A DNA stretch of 64,000 bases from contig MNCI01029492.1 of the NCBI GenBank assembly GCA_015680685.1, positions 345,542 to 409,541 on the forward strand. Direction: 5' to 3'. Made by a program: the position numbers and the translations under genes. Position 1 is the stretch's first letter, and each line of letters starts with the position of its first letter. Shown here piece by piece: positions 1 to 11,480 of the stretch. The notes beneath the pieces were generated by a model, which did not search any database, was not told the DNA's origin, and saw only the letters and a program-made list of their open reading frames with translations. This DNA is from Gnetum montanum. Lineage: Eukaryota; Streptophyta; Gnetopsida; Gnetales; Gnetaceae.

Positions 1-941
1 GTGTGGACCATTCAAGGCACTCTGCCTCTGTTGATTTCCAACTTACCCTTAGGCGAAGGCAGGGTCTTACTGTTTCATCTGTAGATCTCTCGGTGTCTGT
101 TCATTCCAGCCTCTCACCAGTGATTTTGGATGGTACAACATCTATGATGATCTTTGCTACATCTCCTTTCGTGATGGTGAGCCTCCCATGATTGTCCATG
201 CCCTTGGTCACGACATTCCCATTGGCATCCTCGATCATGTCGATCTTAGCTATCACGATCATCATGATCCCTCCTATGATGGTTATGATCAGATTTAGAA
301 CCTGATGAAGCTAAGGTGGAGAGAGGGGAATGAGAAGGGGGGGGGGGGGGGGGGGGGAAGACTACCACCCCCACTGTGTCGATCACCTCCTCTTCCATGA
401 CGATGGCCTCGATCTTCACATCCATCTGCACCTTCACCATGATCTCCTCTAGGAGATCCCTCAGCATCCTGGAACTCCCAATCACTTGAACCTTTACTCT
501 ATATGATGGATCGGATGTTCTGACGTGGGGGCGGAGATGTGGAAGAATGGGGACCATGAGGAATAGGTTCCTCATCATCATGTTGGGCCTGTGGGAACAA
601 AGAGTTACTAGACTATTTGTCCTTTGCTTATTCATGGTGTTGTGCCTGCTGCAGGTTCCATTTACACTATGCCTCATTTGGACGATAGGCCTGATAATCA
701 TAATATACTCCTCAACTTGGTCCTGAATGCCCAATTTGGTGAAAGTTTGGAGTAGCATTCTGGGAAACAATCGATCAAGGGGCAATATAATGTTTCCCTC
801 CATGTCTTGCCATTGCATCTACTCATCCTGATGCAGGATGAAGGTGAAGCTGGGTATATACTCATCCAGATGCATATACATCACTTGACATTCATGGGGC
901 ACTTGCGGGTTGGATTCATCTTGCCTATGAGAAGAAGACAT
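1..941 (-). pseudogene. gag: Gag N-terminal region of element D (partial, broken)
   Basis: The reading starts at an ATG at 941-939 (MSSSHRQDE) and continues through the conserved gag start with EYIPSFTFILHQDE, then an amber stop, then MQWQDMEGNIILPLDR. The same segment is found in F, C, A, B and H, which fixes the frame. Downstream the reading becomes proline-rich over a run of 21 G (337-357 on the plus strand) and then rich in Arg, Asp and His, as in the basic linker of F. Stops and frame changes show that it is dead. The gag core domain would lie left of the window. In the family, Gag forms the cytoplasmic particle that packages element RNA. Being gag is certain from the copy-to-copy match; exact end points are not. 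Confidence 0.75.
337..357. repeat. 21-base poly-G run
   Basis: An uninterrupted run of 21 G on the plus strand inside the D gag frame; on the coding strand it reads as poly-proline. Homopolymers of this length are slippage-prone, so the count may vary or be an assembly error. Confidence 0.9.
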
Positions 942-1084
942 ACTAGTGTTAAACAATAAATAACTTTGTGTGCCTTACTCTTACCTAAGTCTCCTAGCAT
1001 GAGTAGATTTTGATGTAATGGGTCTATTCGAATGAAGTAAGTGACAATCTTACTAAGGCTAGATAGCGCACGTGAGACTAATAG

Positions 1085-1102
1085 TCCTCAGCAATAGTGC
1101 TA
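1085..1102 (-). promoter_or_regulatory. Primer-binding site of element D
   Basis: On the minus strand, one base after the LTR, the sequence reads TAGCACTATTGCTGAGGA. It matches in outline the plant tRNA-Asp complement (TGGCGCCGTTGCCGGGGA), with several transitions. Athila-type elements are known to use tRNA-Asp as primer. The site fixes the orientation of D. Confidence 0.7.
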
Positions 1103-1103
1103 A

Positions 1104-1969
1104 TGATGAGTGGTAAGGTACCTCTACATCCAACCATATGAATCAAGAGCATTCACATGCGATCTAGTCGAATTCTAAAGAGTACGAGCACTTACGCATA
1201 GTATCCTAGCCATCAAAATCCTAGTTAGAATGGTTGTTGTCCTCTCAACCTCACTTATGACATTCTAGAATGATGGTTAAGTGAGACTGAGGCATATGAT
1301 TTTTATATGTTTTCTTTTATCTGTAATATCTAATTCTTCTAATATAGGGAGTAAAAGGCTAGATAATGTAAGATTTCACTATGCTATTGCTTGACTATCC
1401 CTAGCATAAGCAACTGGTCCCACCCTCCATGCACATCCCAAGCATGTCCTAATCACTATTGGGTTACCAGACGTTAAGTGTCACTGGGTTGTCAAGTGTT
1501 AGACATATGTTTGAGGTGGTCGTGCTTATGTGTTCTCATGGACTACTAAAATTTACTATAACTAAAAAGTGATAACAAAAGCATTAAAATTATTAAAGTG
1601 CAATAACAAAAGCATTAAAATTATTAAAGTATTAAACTATTAATGCTTAAGTAATCTAATTCAAATGCTACAAGGAATGTACATTAGCGCTTGAATAAAG
1701 AGTCATACACTCTTCAAACTATGTTTGCAGGTACTTGGAAAATAATCTAACTCCTACAGAAAAAAACTGCAATAGCTTCGCTACGACTTGAACAAAAGGT
1801 GCCATAAATGTGGTAGGTGCACGCATATTTATAGTAGAAATGAACTATGTGTTGACAAGGCCACGTTAATGCCTAGAAAGATGTGTCGACGGGGTCACGT
1901 TGATGCAGCTATGTTAATGAGGCTTCATCAATGTAGCCTAGTCGATGCAGTGGACTGGATGCTTCATCA
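1104..1969 (-). repeat. 5' LTR of element D
   Basis: This 866-bp LTR begins TGATGAG and ends in TTCATCA. On the minus strand the TATA box reads CTATAAATAT (1834-1825). The box GTAGCGAAGC, found in every minus-strand LTR here, lies just downstream (about 1772-1781). The short U3 between 1969 and the TATA box is rich in repeated GATGCAG, GATGCTT and GACGTGG-like words. The boundary at 1969 was chosen because RT coding of element A starts immediately after it. Confidence 0.8.
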
Positions 1970-2745
1970 CATAGTACAAGTCTATGGAAGGTAGCAATGG
2001 TATTACACAAGCCAAAGGACATTTTCTTGTATGCAAATGTTCTCCATGAACTAGTGAATGTGATCTTTTCTTGGTCTCCTATTGTAATGTGGATTTTATT
2101 GTACCCACTATATCCATCTAGAAAGTTGTAATACTGGTGTCTTGCGATGGTATCCAAGACTTAGTCAACAAATGATAGAGGAAAATGGTCCTTGAACATT
2201 GCCATGTTTAATAATCTGAAATCAATGTAGACCTTCCACTTACCACCTTTCTTTGGGACAATGACTAATGGGCTAACCCATTCATTGTCTACCATACCTT
2301 CAATAGTTTTTCCAACTCTAGCTTGATGACTTCCTTACGTTTTGGATTCAACCTTCTTTGAGGTTAGTGGTGTGGTTTGATGATTGGATTTGTATAGATT
2401 TGATGTTGGTAGATGCGTGGATCAATTCCAACGATTTCATCATAGGACCATGCAAATGCAATTGGCTGTTTATTTATCACTTCCAATAATTTTCTCTTCT
2501 AGTTCTTTGTCAAGTTTGACATTTATAATTACCATTTTTTTATTGTTTAGAAAAGCATATTCAAGAGTATCTGGTAGGAATTTTAGTTCTAAGTATTCTG
2601 GTTTATATTTTTCTTGTATCTCTAACTATTCCCATTTAATATCTTCCTCTTGATGTGAGTTCATGTAAGGAGGTTGTCTTTTCAACTATTCTAACTTATC
2701 AATTTTTTCAACATAGGCACTTGTGATTTTATTTAATGGTTCCAT
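1970..2745 (-). pseudogene. pol: Pol fragment of element A: PR-RT linker and N-terminal half of reverse transcriptase
   Basis: From 2745 downwards the minus strand reads MEPLNKIT, then the linker ending EYAFLNNKKMVIINVKLDKE, then RT with VYIDFRLLN, FKDHFPLSF, FLDGYSGYNKIHI, TFAYKKMSFGLCN and ATF. These are the motifs of plant Ty3/gypsy Athila/Tat reverse transcriptase: motif A carries the Asp of FLDGYSGY. The second catalytic block (YxDD) is missing because D interrupts the gene at 1970. Internal stops are present. The product would copy element RNA into cDNA in virus-like particles. The lineage is inferred from remembered motif patterns. Confidence 0.85.
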
Positions 2746-3440
2746 GCATATTTTGAATTCTATTTTTTTTTTCAATAATTAGTCATTGGATGCCTTCTTG
2801 TTGAGTGGCTGCTATGTATTAGGAATTTTGTACACATATGTCTTCTATGCATTTATTGCATGTTGTTATGCCTTCATATTTTGTAGTTTAGATCTTTTGC
2901 ATACATTTGCACCCATTATTGTTGTATGTGATACATGGAACTCTACATTTCTAAATGATTCTTACTTCATCTTCCTTGGAGATTTCCAAGGAAAAATCTC
3001 TAATTTTAAGCTTAGCATCTATAGTGCTAAGCCATGATCTTTCCATAATTATGTGAAAATTTCCTTTGTTCTTTTCCACATGGATGACTAAGAAGTTAGG
3101 GCCAATCATTTATGGTAGTGATAACATCTTTCACTTATCCAAGTGGAACACCAATAGATTAGTATGCAAGTTCTTACTCTTTTTTAGCAGTGAGAAGTTC
3201 TAAGCCTTGTATATATCTTGTGAAATGAGATTTACTCCTAACCTAGAATCTAGGAGAGCCTTGCATTATTTATGTCTTGAAATTTGAAGGTAAACTAAGG
3301 GACTTCTAGGATGTATTCTCTTCTTGGAAAGTTCTCCTACTCTAATCTAGTGTATTATTATCTATGTGAGCATGACATTTGTGTCATTCTTGTTTGTAGG
3401 TACTGGAAGCATAGTGTTCTTTGAAGTAGTATGTGTGGAT
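2746..3440 (-). pseudogene. pro: Aspartic protease region of element A (broken)
   Basis: The minus strand around 3275-3201 reads CKALLDSRLGVNLIS, equivalent to the LLDSGSRVNLIS of element F. The catalytic Asp is recognisable, but Ser-Gly has become Ser-Arg, so the active-site motif is lost. Downstream comes the LSLEISK and CITYNNNGCKC tail seen in the other elements, then a reading that runs into the RT linker. The family role is to cleave Gag-Pol during particle maturation. Confidence 0.7.
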
Positions 3441-5036
3441 AGGGTAGAGTTAGGTGAAGTCCCCATCTTTTGAACCTTTTCTAGACTTGTCCTAAAAAAA
3501 TGACATTTCCTAGCTCTTGGTTCATTTGCTATTGCATACTCTTGTGTAGTTACTACCTTGGTAGGGATCTTTTATTGTGGTTTCTTTGGTAGCTCTCCTT
3601 GCATAACTAGTGGTGGTACTGGTAGTAGGAAGTTAGGAGTTTGTAGTGAGCAACCAGTTGTTGGTTGAGATAGTAAGATTTTGGATCCATTTGTGAAGTA
3701 GTGGGTCAATGATATTCCAGTGGATAGTAGTGAGAGGAAGCATGGACTGAAGTATTCCCTGGAAAGATTGGATGTTGAACATAGTATTCATAGGGATCAA
3801 GTTACCTATATGAATACTGTTGCCTTTGTGGTGGCATTTTCCACACTTGTGGTTGTTGCCACTACTATTGGTACTATTTCTATGTTTGAGGATATGCCCC
3901 ACTTGGATAGTATGTTTGCTAGTAGGATTGTTTGAAGTTACCCTATGGATAAGGTAATTGTTTCGGGCATTTGTTTCTTAACAAATTTTGTATTAAGGAC
4001 ATATGCCTCGGACTCTTATAAGTGGGGCCATAATAGGACAACATCCCTTAGGATGTTCATACTGGCATACTTTACATCCTTTATTATCTTTTGAAATTAG
4101 AGTTCATGATTTCCTTCACTATAGCAACTTTTCCTTTATTTCTATAGTTGTCTTGTCCATTCTCTTTTCTTTTCTTTATTTTTTTTTGCTTTGATTTAGG
4201 GCTTGTTTAGTCTTCTCTTCTACTATCTTCAATACAGTAGCAAATTTCTCATCTACAGAATCCCATATTTTTTCTACCTTGGTTGCAATGTCATTAACTA
4301 ATTTTTGAATTGGTAGAGTCTTTCATTGGATCATATCTTTCAAAGTTTCATCATCTTGTGATTCACATATTATTACATCCCTTTTTTTGATGGTGTAATC
4401 TCTAGTGTATTCTTTAGTTGATTCTCTTTTTTAACTCTTCTTCTTCTTTTTCCACTTAGTTAATGGATTTTTGAATACGATGAGCTGTCATCTTCGATAA
4501 CCTACCTTGGGCATATACCCCAAGGGTTTCTCTTGTCTTATTTCATAGCTCATAGACTATGTGTTGTAGTTGCTTCCTTTGAGAAAATTTGTGCCCTCAA
4601 AACCTATGTAATAGTGAATAGTATCTACCCATTGCTACATCAAGGGATTCATGTATTTCTTGCTTCCATCCTTGAATTGTTTTCTCACATTAGAAGCTTT
4701 ATAATAAGTTTGATACTTATCATTGAAGAGCTCTAGCATGGTACTCCATCTTTAAATTGATTATGGTTCCAATGATTGGTACTAACTCTTTACTTTCTTT
4801 ATGAGTGTTATAGGAAACAACTTTAGTTTCTACCAATCATTTTCAATATTCTATAGGGAACATGCATCGTGGAAGACTTGAAGATGGTATTGTGAATCTA
4901 CATTGTATTCACCTTCAAATTTCTAGATATTATTCATGTCTAGTCATTTGATGCCACTATTACTTACATGCTTGGTAGGAATATACATTATTTCTCTGAC
5001 ATTAATCATGTTGAAAGTGATGAATAGGGGTTATTC
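3441..5036 (-). pseudogene. gag: Gag C-terminal part of element A (after the B insertion)
   Basis: Collinear with the F gag: the core domain lies near 5030-4560, then a Lys/Glu-rich coiled segment, then the zinc-knuckle-like block GCKVCQYEHPKGCCP near 4075-4010. A Tyr/Gln/Pro-rich tail and a Pro-rich stretch before the protease follow. Many stops and frame changes are present. The N-terminal part lies at 31529-32419 on the other side of B. The cut is clean: the text left of B and right of B together match the uninterrupted B gag around 29560-29640. Confidence 0.8.
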
Positions 5037-5041
5037 ATAAT
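5037..5041. other. Target-site duplication of element B, left copy
   Basis: ATAAT at 5037-5041 is repeated exactly at 31524-31528, immediately outside the two LTRs of B. Five bases is the usual length for Ty3/gypsy integrases. Confidence 0.85.
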
Positions 5042-5895
5042 TGATGAGTAGTGGAGCAATCCAACACTCAACCATACAAGTCATAGGCATTCATGCATGA
5101 CTAGATCTTAATCCAAGGATGAGCTAATGTTAATATGCTAGCAATTGGTTTAAGTTTGAGACTGTTGTCTTCCCACATGGAGCTAGTGAACATTGTGAGG
5201 TATATTATATTTGATGTTGTTTGTCCATTCTTACTCTTAGCAAACATGATGAAATGAAAATGGTTTCTAATCTTAAGTCTAAGTAATTGTAAGAAAGTAA
5301 ATCTATCTTAGCCTAATGTGATGGATATCCAATCCTAGTCTATTGTACACACCTTGGACTCATGTAGTTGTCACTGGGATTACCAAGTGGTATTACTACT
5401 AAGTGAATCAAGCAATGCCACTGTTGGGTTACCAGATAACTACACTTAGCACTCGAAGCCAGTTGTATCCATACCACTTACTTTCAACATGTAAAATAAA
5501 ATGATTGTAAAGTAAATGATTAACTAGGAAAATAATAAAAATTATTCTAAGTAAACATACAAAAACTAAGTGGATGTTGTAATGATGATAAGCAATCTCG
5601 ATCTTTATTATTGGTCATGAACTATGTCCAAGTACAATTCACTCAAATAAAGACACCATACAATTGCTTAATATCACATGTGAGCATACACTCTATTGCT
5701 AACTACAGAATGAAACTGCAAGAGTTTTGCTACTAGTGGAATGAAAACTTCTTGTGGACCATGTGCCTAAGTGCTGTATTTATAGTCTACACACATTCCA
5801 CGATATTAGATCTACAATGACGTAGCTTGTGCTACAATATCAAATAAATGACATCATAGATACAATATCATTATAGACTAAAATTAACTCTATCA
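5042..5895 (-). repeat. 3' LTR of element B
   Basis: This 854-bp LTR starts TGATGAG and ends TCTATCA next to the polypurine tract. It pairs with 30648-31523 along its whole length, with many differences and a short indel. The TATA box on the minus strand is CTATAAATAC near 5795-5785. Confidence 0.85.
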
Positions 5896-5915
5896 TACCT
5901 CCATGATTGACTGAA
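5896..5915 (-). promoter_or_regulatory. Polypurine tract of element B
   Basis: The minus strand reads TCAATCATGGAGGTA directly before the 3' LTR. The same position in F, C, E and G has the closely related CATTGGGGTA, CATGGAGGTA, CATGAGGGTA and TGGGGGTA. It would prime plus-strand DNA synthesis. Confidence 0.7.
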
Positions 5916-6082
5916 AACTCATCTTCAAGTTCAAAAAAAATGAGGATAGAGTTTCTTACAAAATTTGGAGGTAGATTTACATGACACTATTTACATAACA
6001 CTAAATGCGTAGTGGTGTTTTACAAAAACTTAGACATAGTTCTATGACAAAACAATAAACAAAAAATTGAAGAAGCTTAATG

Positions 6083-8860
6083 TAGATTAAGTTATGCTAG
6101 GTGGTGGTGGTGGCTCTTCCATCTATTACTTCCCCTTGTCATCTAGGTTCTAAAATTTGTATTTGTTAAGCAATGCTTGAAGTTTCTCTTCCTTCATTCT
6201 AAGGTCATGCATTGTCAATGTTGATTGGGAAATGTGTGATGGAGCTGGTATATCCCATGGACATGGCAACTACAAGAACATTTTGTTTGTCTTGACATAC
6301 CATGCCACAAACTACCTTCTTTCCTCTTCAAATGGCCTAGCCTTGGTTCTTAATTCCTGATAGTCAGACATTCTTCTAACTAAGTTTCCTACAACATCTT
6401 TTTGCCCTTAGTAGCCAACCTTAACTACTTCTCATTTAGATTTTGTCACATGTAGCTTATGTAGGGTGTCCTTCCTATTTGCAAATTCCTTTTCATACAA
6501 TGCACACGTGGTTGCTACTTATTTTTCAAGCTCATTTCTAGGCCTACTTGGTGTCATTATGGTTAGGTTATCATAACAAAGGTTAGCTAACCCCATGTAT
6601 TTTGTCAAATCTTTTATCTGTAGGTCTTTCTTTTTAATCTCTGCTTGGTGGACATGGGTCATGCTATCCAAGATGGGCTATCAATCTAGAGTTTATGTTG
6701 AAATAGAATTGATTTGGGCCTTCATCATCTAGATTTCTTTCTCATTGATTAGTTTTTATATGCCCACTTGATCACGGAAGTGTTCTTTAAGCCTTTCATG
6801 TCTTTTTGCCTCATTTTGCCACATGCTTATTTCAATAGCTAGTTTCTATCGAATGACGTGTACCTCCTTCATTGAGAGGGTTCTATTCTCTCATGTAAGA
6901 TGACTCATATCTTGGTTGACCTTCATCAATTATTCTCTTAACTGATGGATGCTCTCTTCAATAATGTTTTTCTACTTTTTCACATTGGTCAACTTAATAT
7001 TATTTACAACAAGTTGCTTATTTTCTTCTTAAAATGCAGTGAGTGCCTTAGCATGTGCATATGTTTGTGCTTTTTCTATTAAGGCATTTTAAACCACTTT
7101 CTTCTTTTAATTTTCCATCTACTTATTATGCTCTATGAGGTGATTGATCTATTTTGTTCTGAACTGCTTTAGCTGGTCAAGTGCAATAAATTGAGTAGGA
7201 TCTCTCTGTTTTTCCCTTAGGGTAACGATCTCTTCTTGTAATTTATGAACTTCATTTTTTACATGTTCTGCCCTAGTCTCTGCCATGACCATTTTACTTT
7301 TGGTTGCTATTAGTTTTGATTGTAGTATAGTGACATCACTTGGGATGTCAAAAAGATTTGTCATGACTTGTCCAGTCTACAGTAGTTAATCCAAAAAATC
7401 CTCATGATTTATTGGAGTCATCAAAGTACTAGCTAGAATTTGAGCATCTCTGGCTCTATAAAGATTAGCGTGTAGTACAATAGGTATGTTGAATGATTCC
7501 TTTATGTAATCTATGATCACTTCTGTGGCTTCTGCTACATCCTAGTGATGCATAACTATAATTATGGCTCCTTCTCCAGTTTCTAACACTACTTGGAATG
7601 ATGTAGCACTCCCAAAAATCTTTTGTGATCATTGGTCCTCTCCTGCTAATTGTAATGAAAATTTTCACTTGCAAGATTTGTTGAAATTATGGGTTAGATT
7701 ACACTATCGATGAATTTATATAGGTTGGCCTCCTCATGTGTTCCCCAACTAATGGTCTTTACAATGTTTTGTAAATGACTCATTGATGACTTGTAGTTTT
7801 GCAGTAGCAATGGTCAAACTTGCTACTACTGTTGTTCTTACTACTACTGTTGTTGTTCCTGCTGCTAACCATTGGGTCCTGCTTACTATTGTTACACAGT
7901 AGTTTGAGTGGTTTCCCTAGTGTCTATTTGTTTCTCCACCTAGTCCTTCTTAGTAGTGTTGGCCTGAGCATTTCAACATAGGAAGCATTCTAAGCCTTCC
8001 TAAGGATGTCATTGGTGTACCCTAGGATTCCATCACGTCTGCACAACTTCTTGATGAGGCAAGGAAATGGAAGTGTTAGCTTCCCTACCTACTTTTCCTC
8101 AAACCACCATTGGATCTCAAGGAAATAGAGGTGTGCGATGTTTGCATTAAATTTTTCCATTAAAATCAAACTTCCTTTGGTTGCATACATTGATATTCTA
8201 TTCAATATTTTTGTGGGAAACATGTGATATGTGCATATTTTGAACTAAATCCTTTCTTCAAGAATTAGCTCATTGTAATCTTTGTCATCTTTGCCTATGC
8301 TCTTTGCAACCATAGTTTTCTTGTATCTATATCTAATCTAGTGGAAAGATGTGCTACTTTTGCCCCTTCATTAGGTGCATTAATGGTTTTAGCTATCATC
8401 TTTATAGAATAGGATACTAAGGCTCCCTTAATGTTAGTTGTTGTATCTTTCCTTTTTGCTATGCTAGAATTGATATGTCTCTGCCAAATACCATTCCTTC
8501 TTGTTTGTGAGTGTAGGCCATAATGATGATGTTGGAAGTTGTGTCTTCACTATTTCTAGAGCAAATTCTAGGAATGGACCAAAGTTGAGCTCTACGATCA
8601 TTGTGGACATGATCGTTTTTTCTTGGATGGCTTGGAGGCAATTTGGTAATAGTGTGAGGTGTTGTCCTTATGGATTTTCTACCTTTGCCTAGGCCGTGTC
8701 CTATAGTAAGAGTTTCTTGATAGAGACTAAAGAACTGAGCCTCCTACTCCACATGTTCTGCTTGTGGGGTCTATTCTCCTGTTTGGCCTCATCCATGGGC
8801 TCTTGGCGTTTTACTTGCTAGTTATGAAGGTCCTCCTATTGCTCCCCTTTTTAGGGCCAT
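6083..8860 (-). pseudogene. ORFx of element B: unrecognised protein with N-terminal globular part and C-terminal coiled coil
   Basis: I do not recognise this protein. The reading starts MALKRG at 8860, matching MAPK starts in E and G. A conserved N-terminal block contains YHMFPTKILNRISMY and LILMEKFNANIAHLYF, each with a clear counterpart in E and G. The second half is heptad-rich: LFDIPSDVTILQSKLIATKS at about 7345 is followed by a Glu/Lys-rich coil to about 7150 and on. The C-terminus is LDDKGK followed by EEPPPPP, with a stop near 6083. Length is about 925 codons, with numerous stops. It sits between the 3' spacer and the polypurine tract, where Athila elements carry an env-like ORF, but I see no clear signal peptide or membrane segment. 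Existence as a former gene is well supported by three copies; function is unknown. Confidence 0.7.
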
Positions 8861-10561
8861 TTGTAATCATCGAGGATTTGAAAATTATTAAAATGTTTAC
8901 ACCAATTCTTGATTACTCCTTTCCCTATTTGTACCCTTAGTTAGATCAAGTTCTTAGCTCATTATGATTGTAGAGTTGGAAAATTTTTTAAAAAGGAATC
9001 CCTTAGGTGTTATTTTCCTTGTAACCCCTCATAGTTATCAATTTTTCTCTTATTTATGGCTTAAATAGTTGGTATGGTACATTAGAAGTCTTATTGAAGT
9101 ATTTTTGTCTTTAGTTTGATTGATTAACTTTAAAAACTTTTGTTTTTCCTTTTGTACGTACCATTATGATACCTTCTGAACATTAGAAAATTCTGATTCA
9201 AATTGCAATAATATCAAGTGAAGTGCTCGCCCTTCTCACCTACCCTCCCCCCATGACTAAGTTGAGAGCTCTGTGATCAACAAGGTTCAAGAATTTCTAA
9301 AACATAAAATACAACAATTATACAAGTGGGTCCTCCCCAAAGTAGGCTCCATCCCTTAGTGCCCTTGTATAACCACATCTCAAAGTGTCTTCAGGCATCC
9401 AAGGTGTTGAATGTAATGCATACCTATCTAGCAAAGCACACATGTTAGTAGTACCATGTTGGGAAAATTATGCTATATTATACAAAACCATAAGTTATGA
9501 TTGATTATATAGTGAGGTGAGATGGATTATAGAAAGGATTGCTAAAATCATGACATGAGGCATCTTACCATAGGCATAGAATTCTTATGTATTATTTGTG
9601 GTTAAAGTAACAATTATCTTTTCTATCTAAGCTCCAAAGCAAGTCCAAACCATTTTCTAGTGACATTGCATTGTCACCTTTCAGATTCACAACCATAAGA
9701 CAATCACGGTTGTAAGGAGTATCATCACTTGGTGTTTTGTCCAAGAGAGGAGTTTATTCAATGCACTTTTTATTTTTTAAAAATTTTTGAGAAGCCACCT
9801 ACCTTCAAGTATGGGCAACATGTATTTCTAGTGGGACTCCCATAAATCTATTCTATGCATGAGATTTATTTTTATCTGTTCAACCTTACCAAAGGACTAC
9901 CTTCAGACATGGGTAACATGTCTTTCCAGTGACATGGAAAGGTAATGCTTATTCTACTCTTACTCCCATTTTTCATTAGATCTACAAGGATATAATTACA
10001 ACCTTGGCAACATGATAGAACATATCGTAGTGGTCTAAGAGATTCCACAAATACCATTGATGTCACAACCTTCACATTTCCACTTGGTTCCTTACTTTTT
10101 TATCCAAGCATAATGATCAAAATTTTCTTCTTAGTTCTATGAAGAGAAAGAATATCATTATGGCCATGGAAAGAATCTCTTATTATTGGAATAGATGGAT
10201 GTTGTGGTCTCACTGTATAAACAATTAGTTCCTTATGACTCAATAACATAGAGAAATCCTCATCTTATTTGAGACTACATCTTGTCTTATTCATGGTGTT
10301 TTATTAATGATTGAACAAAAATATGTACAAGTAAAACAAGGTATGAACATTGTAAAAAATAGTAAGAGTGAAAAGATGAAAAGAATGGAAAATGTTAAAA
10401 GAATGAAAAATCATCAAAGAATTGGAAAATGTAAAAGAAAATTGAAAAGTATAAAAGAATGGGAAAAATATATCAAGAAATATGAAAAGGTATAACAAGA
10501 AATTAGAAATAAAAAAAGAATTATAAAAAAAAAAATTGAAAAGCACTTATTAAGTCCTAAA
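8861..10561 (-). other. 3' noncoding spacer of element B
   Basis: No coding reading is seen. It contains the conserved block shared by five elements (about 9323-9400), two copies of a motif around ACATGT (about 9795-9845 and 9888-9945), and an A-rich tract (10307-10550) that corresponds to the TTTTGTTTTACA repeats of F. Confidence 0.7.
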
Positions 10562-11480
10562 TTAGGATGAGATATCTTCCCCACGACTGAACTCATGGGA
10601 GAGTGTTTGGAAAATGCAGCCTAGTTCCCCTGGATCATACACTTGAGGTTTCTCACTTACCATCCTGAATGATTTACTTTTTCTATTATCATCCCATGTA
10701 ATCATGATGGTAATTGAACTTTTATCATCTAAGTCCTTAGTTCCTCTTTTTGTTGGTGTATGATTGTGATTGAGTATTTCCATTTGTAAGTTCTTAGTTG
10801 GGGTCATTTTTCTAAAACAGGAGTTAATAAGCAGTTTAGATTGTTCCATGCATGTTTTGGACAACTGAACATTATCAATTGTTGGCCATTGGGTGTATTT
10901 TGATTTAGTGGTCCCTTCTTTCTATTGTGTACACACTTGTGTTTCACATTTATTGTGGACTGGTGTAAGGACTATGTTGACATTTTGAAATGTTTGTCAA
11001 CAACTGCATCCTTCTTTATTAGTAGTAATACATGGAATCTTTTGTGAATGTATGGCTCTATGCTTGTCTTTCTTTGAGATGTCGAGAGATAAGTCTCTCA
11101 TGTTTAGCTTAGCATCCACAGTGCTAAGCCATGCTCTTCCCATTATGGTTAGAAATTCCTTATCATTATTTTTCATGTTAATAACCAAAAAGTCTACTGG
11201 ATAGGACCACCCATTGATAATGATCATCACATCTTCTATATGTCCCAACAGAATGATGATAGATTGATATACAAGCTCTAACCAAATGCTACACTTTTGT
11301 AAGGTCAGTAGGTTCCATGCTTTGTATGTTTCTAGAGAGATCAAGTTGACTCTAGAACTTGAATCTAGTATAGCCTTACATGGTAGGCTTATAGCTACTC
11401 ATAGGTAAATAAAAGGAACTCATGGATTCATTCTTTTCTTGGGAAGTGTTCCTACCTTGATCTAATCTGATCTATCTTTG
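10562..11480 (-). pseudogene. pro: Aspartic protease and tail of element B
   Basis: The minus strand reads KAILDSSSRVNLISLETY near 11392-11335; the DSG/DTG motif has become DSS. It continues through GWSYPVDFLVI, FLTIMGRAWLSTVDA and LSLDISKK, matching the retroviral-type protease region of F. After KIPCITTNKEGCSC the frame leads to a tail beginning MEQSK (10864) and ending GEDISS at 10562. That tail aligns with the start of the pol linker in C (MEPAESLT), after which the RT and IN found in C are simply absent and the spacer begins. Stops are few, but the active site looks inactive. Confidence 0.75.

Larger units (their letters stand above)
1..1969 (-). mobile_element. Element D: 5' part of an LTR retrotransposon, runs off the left edge
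   Basis: Reading on the minus strand, this is a 5' LTR (1969-1104), a tRNA-Asp-like primer-binding site and the start of gag (941-1). The LTR outer end ends in TCA at 1969, and RT-coding sequence of element A begins at once at 1970, so D was inserted into the RT of A. The 3' end and the second target duplication lie outside the window. The likely duplicated target is CATAG at 1970-1974, which cannot be verified here. Confidence 0.8.

Noticed and set aside
246-818. 190-codon minus-strand ORF as an intact gene
   Set aside because: It is only part of the decayed D gag; homologous copies show that the protein begins upstream and that the frame is interrupted.
1788-1994. Cys-rich plus-strand ORF in the D LTR (MNKRCHKCGRCTH)
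   Set aside because: It lies within the U3 and promoter part of an LTR on the opposite strand and is not found in the other LTRs.
10304-10546. Phe/Leu-rich minus-strand ORF that looks like membrane segments
   Set aside because: It is a translation of the T-rich spacer tract corresponding to the TTTTGTTTTACA repeats of F, not a protein.
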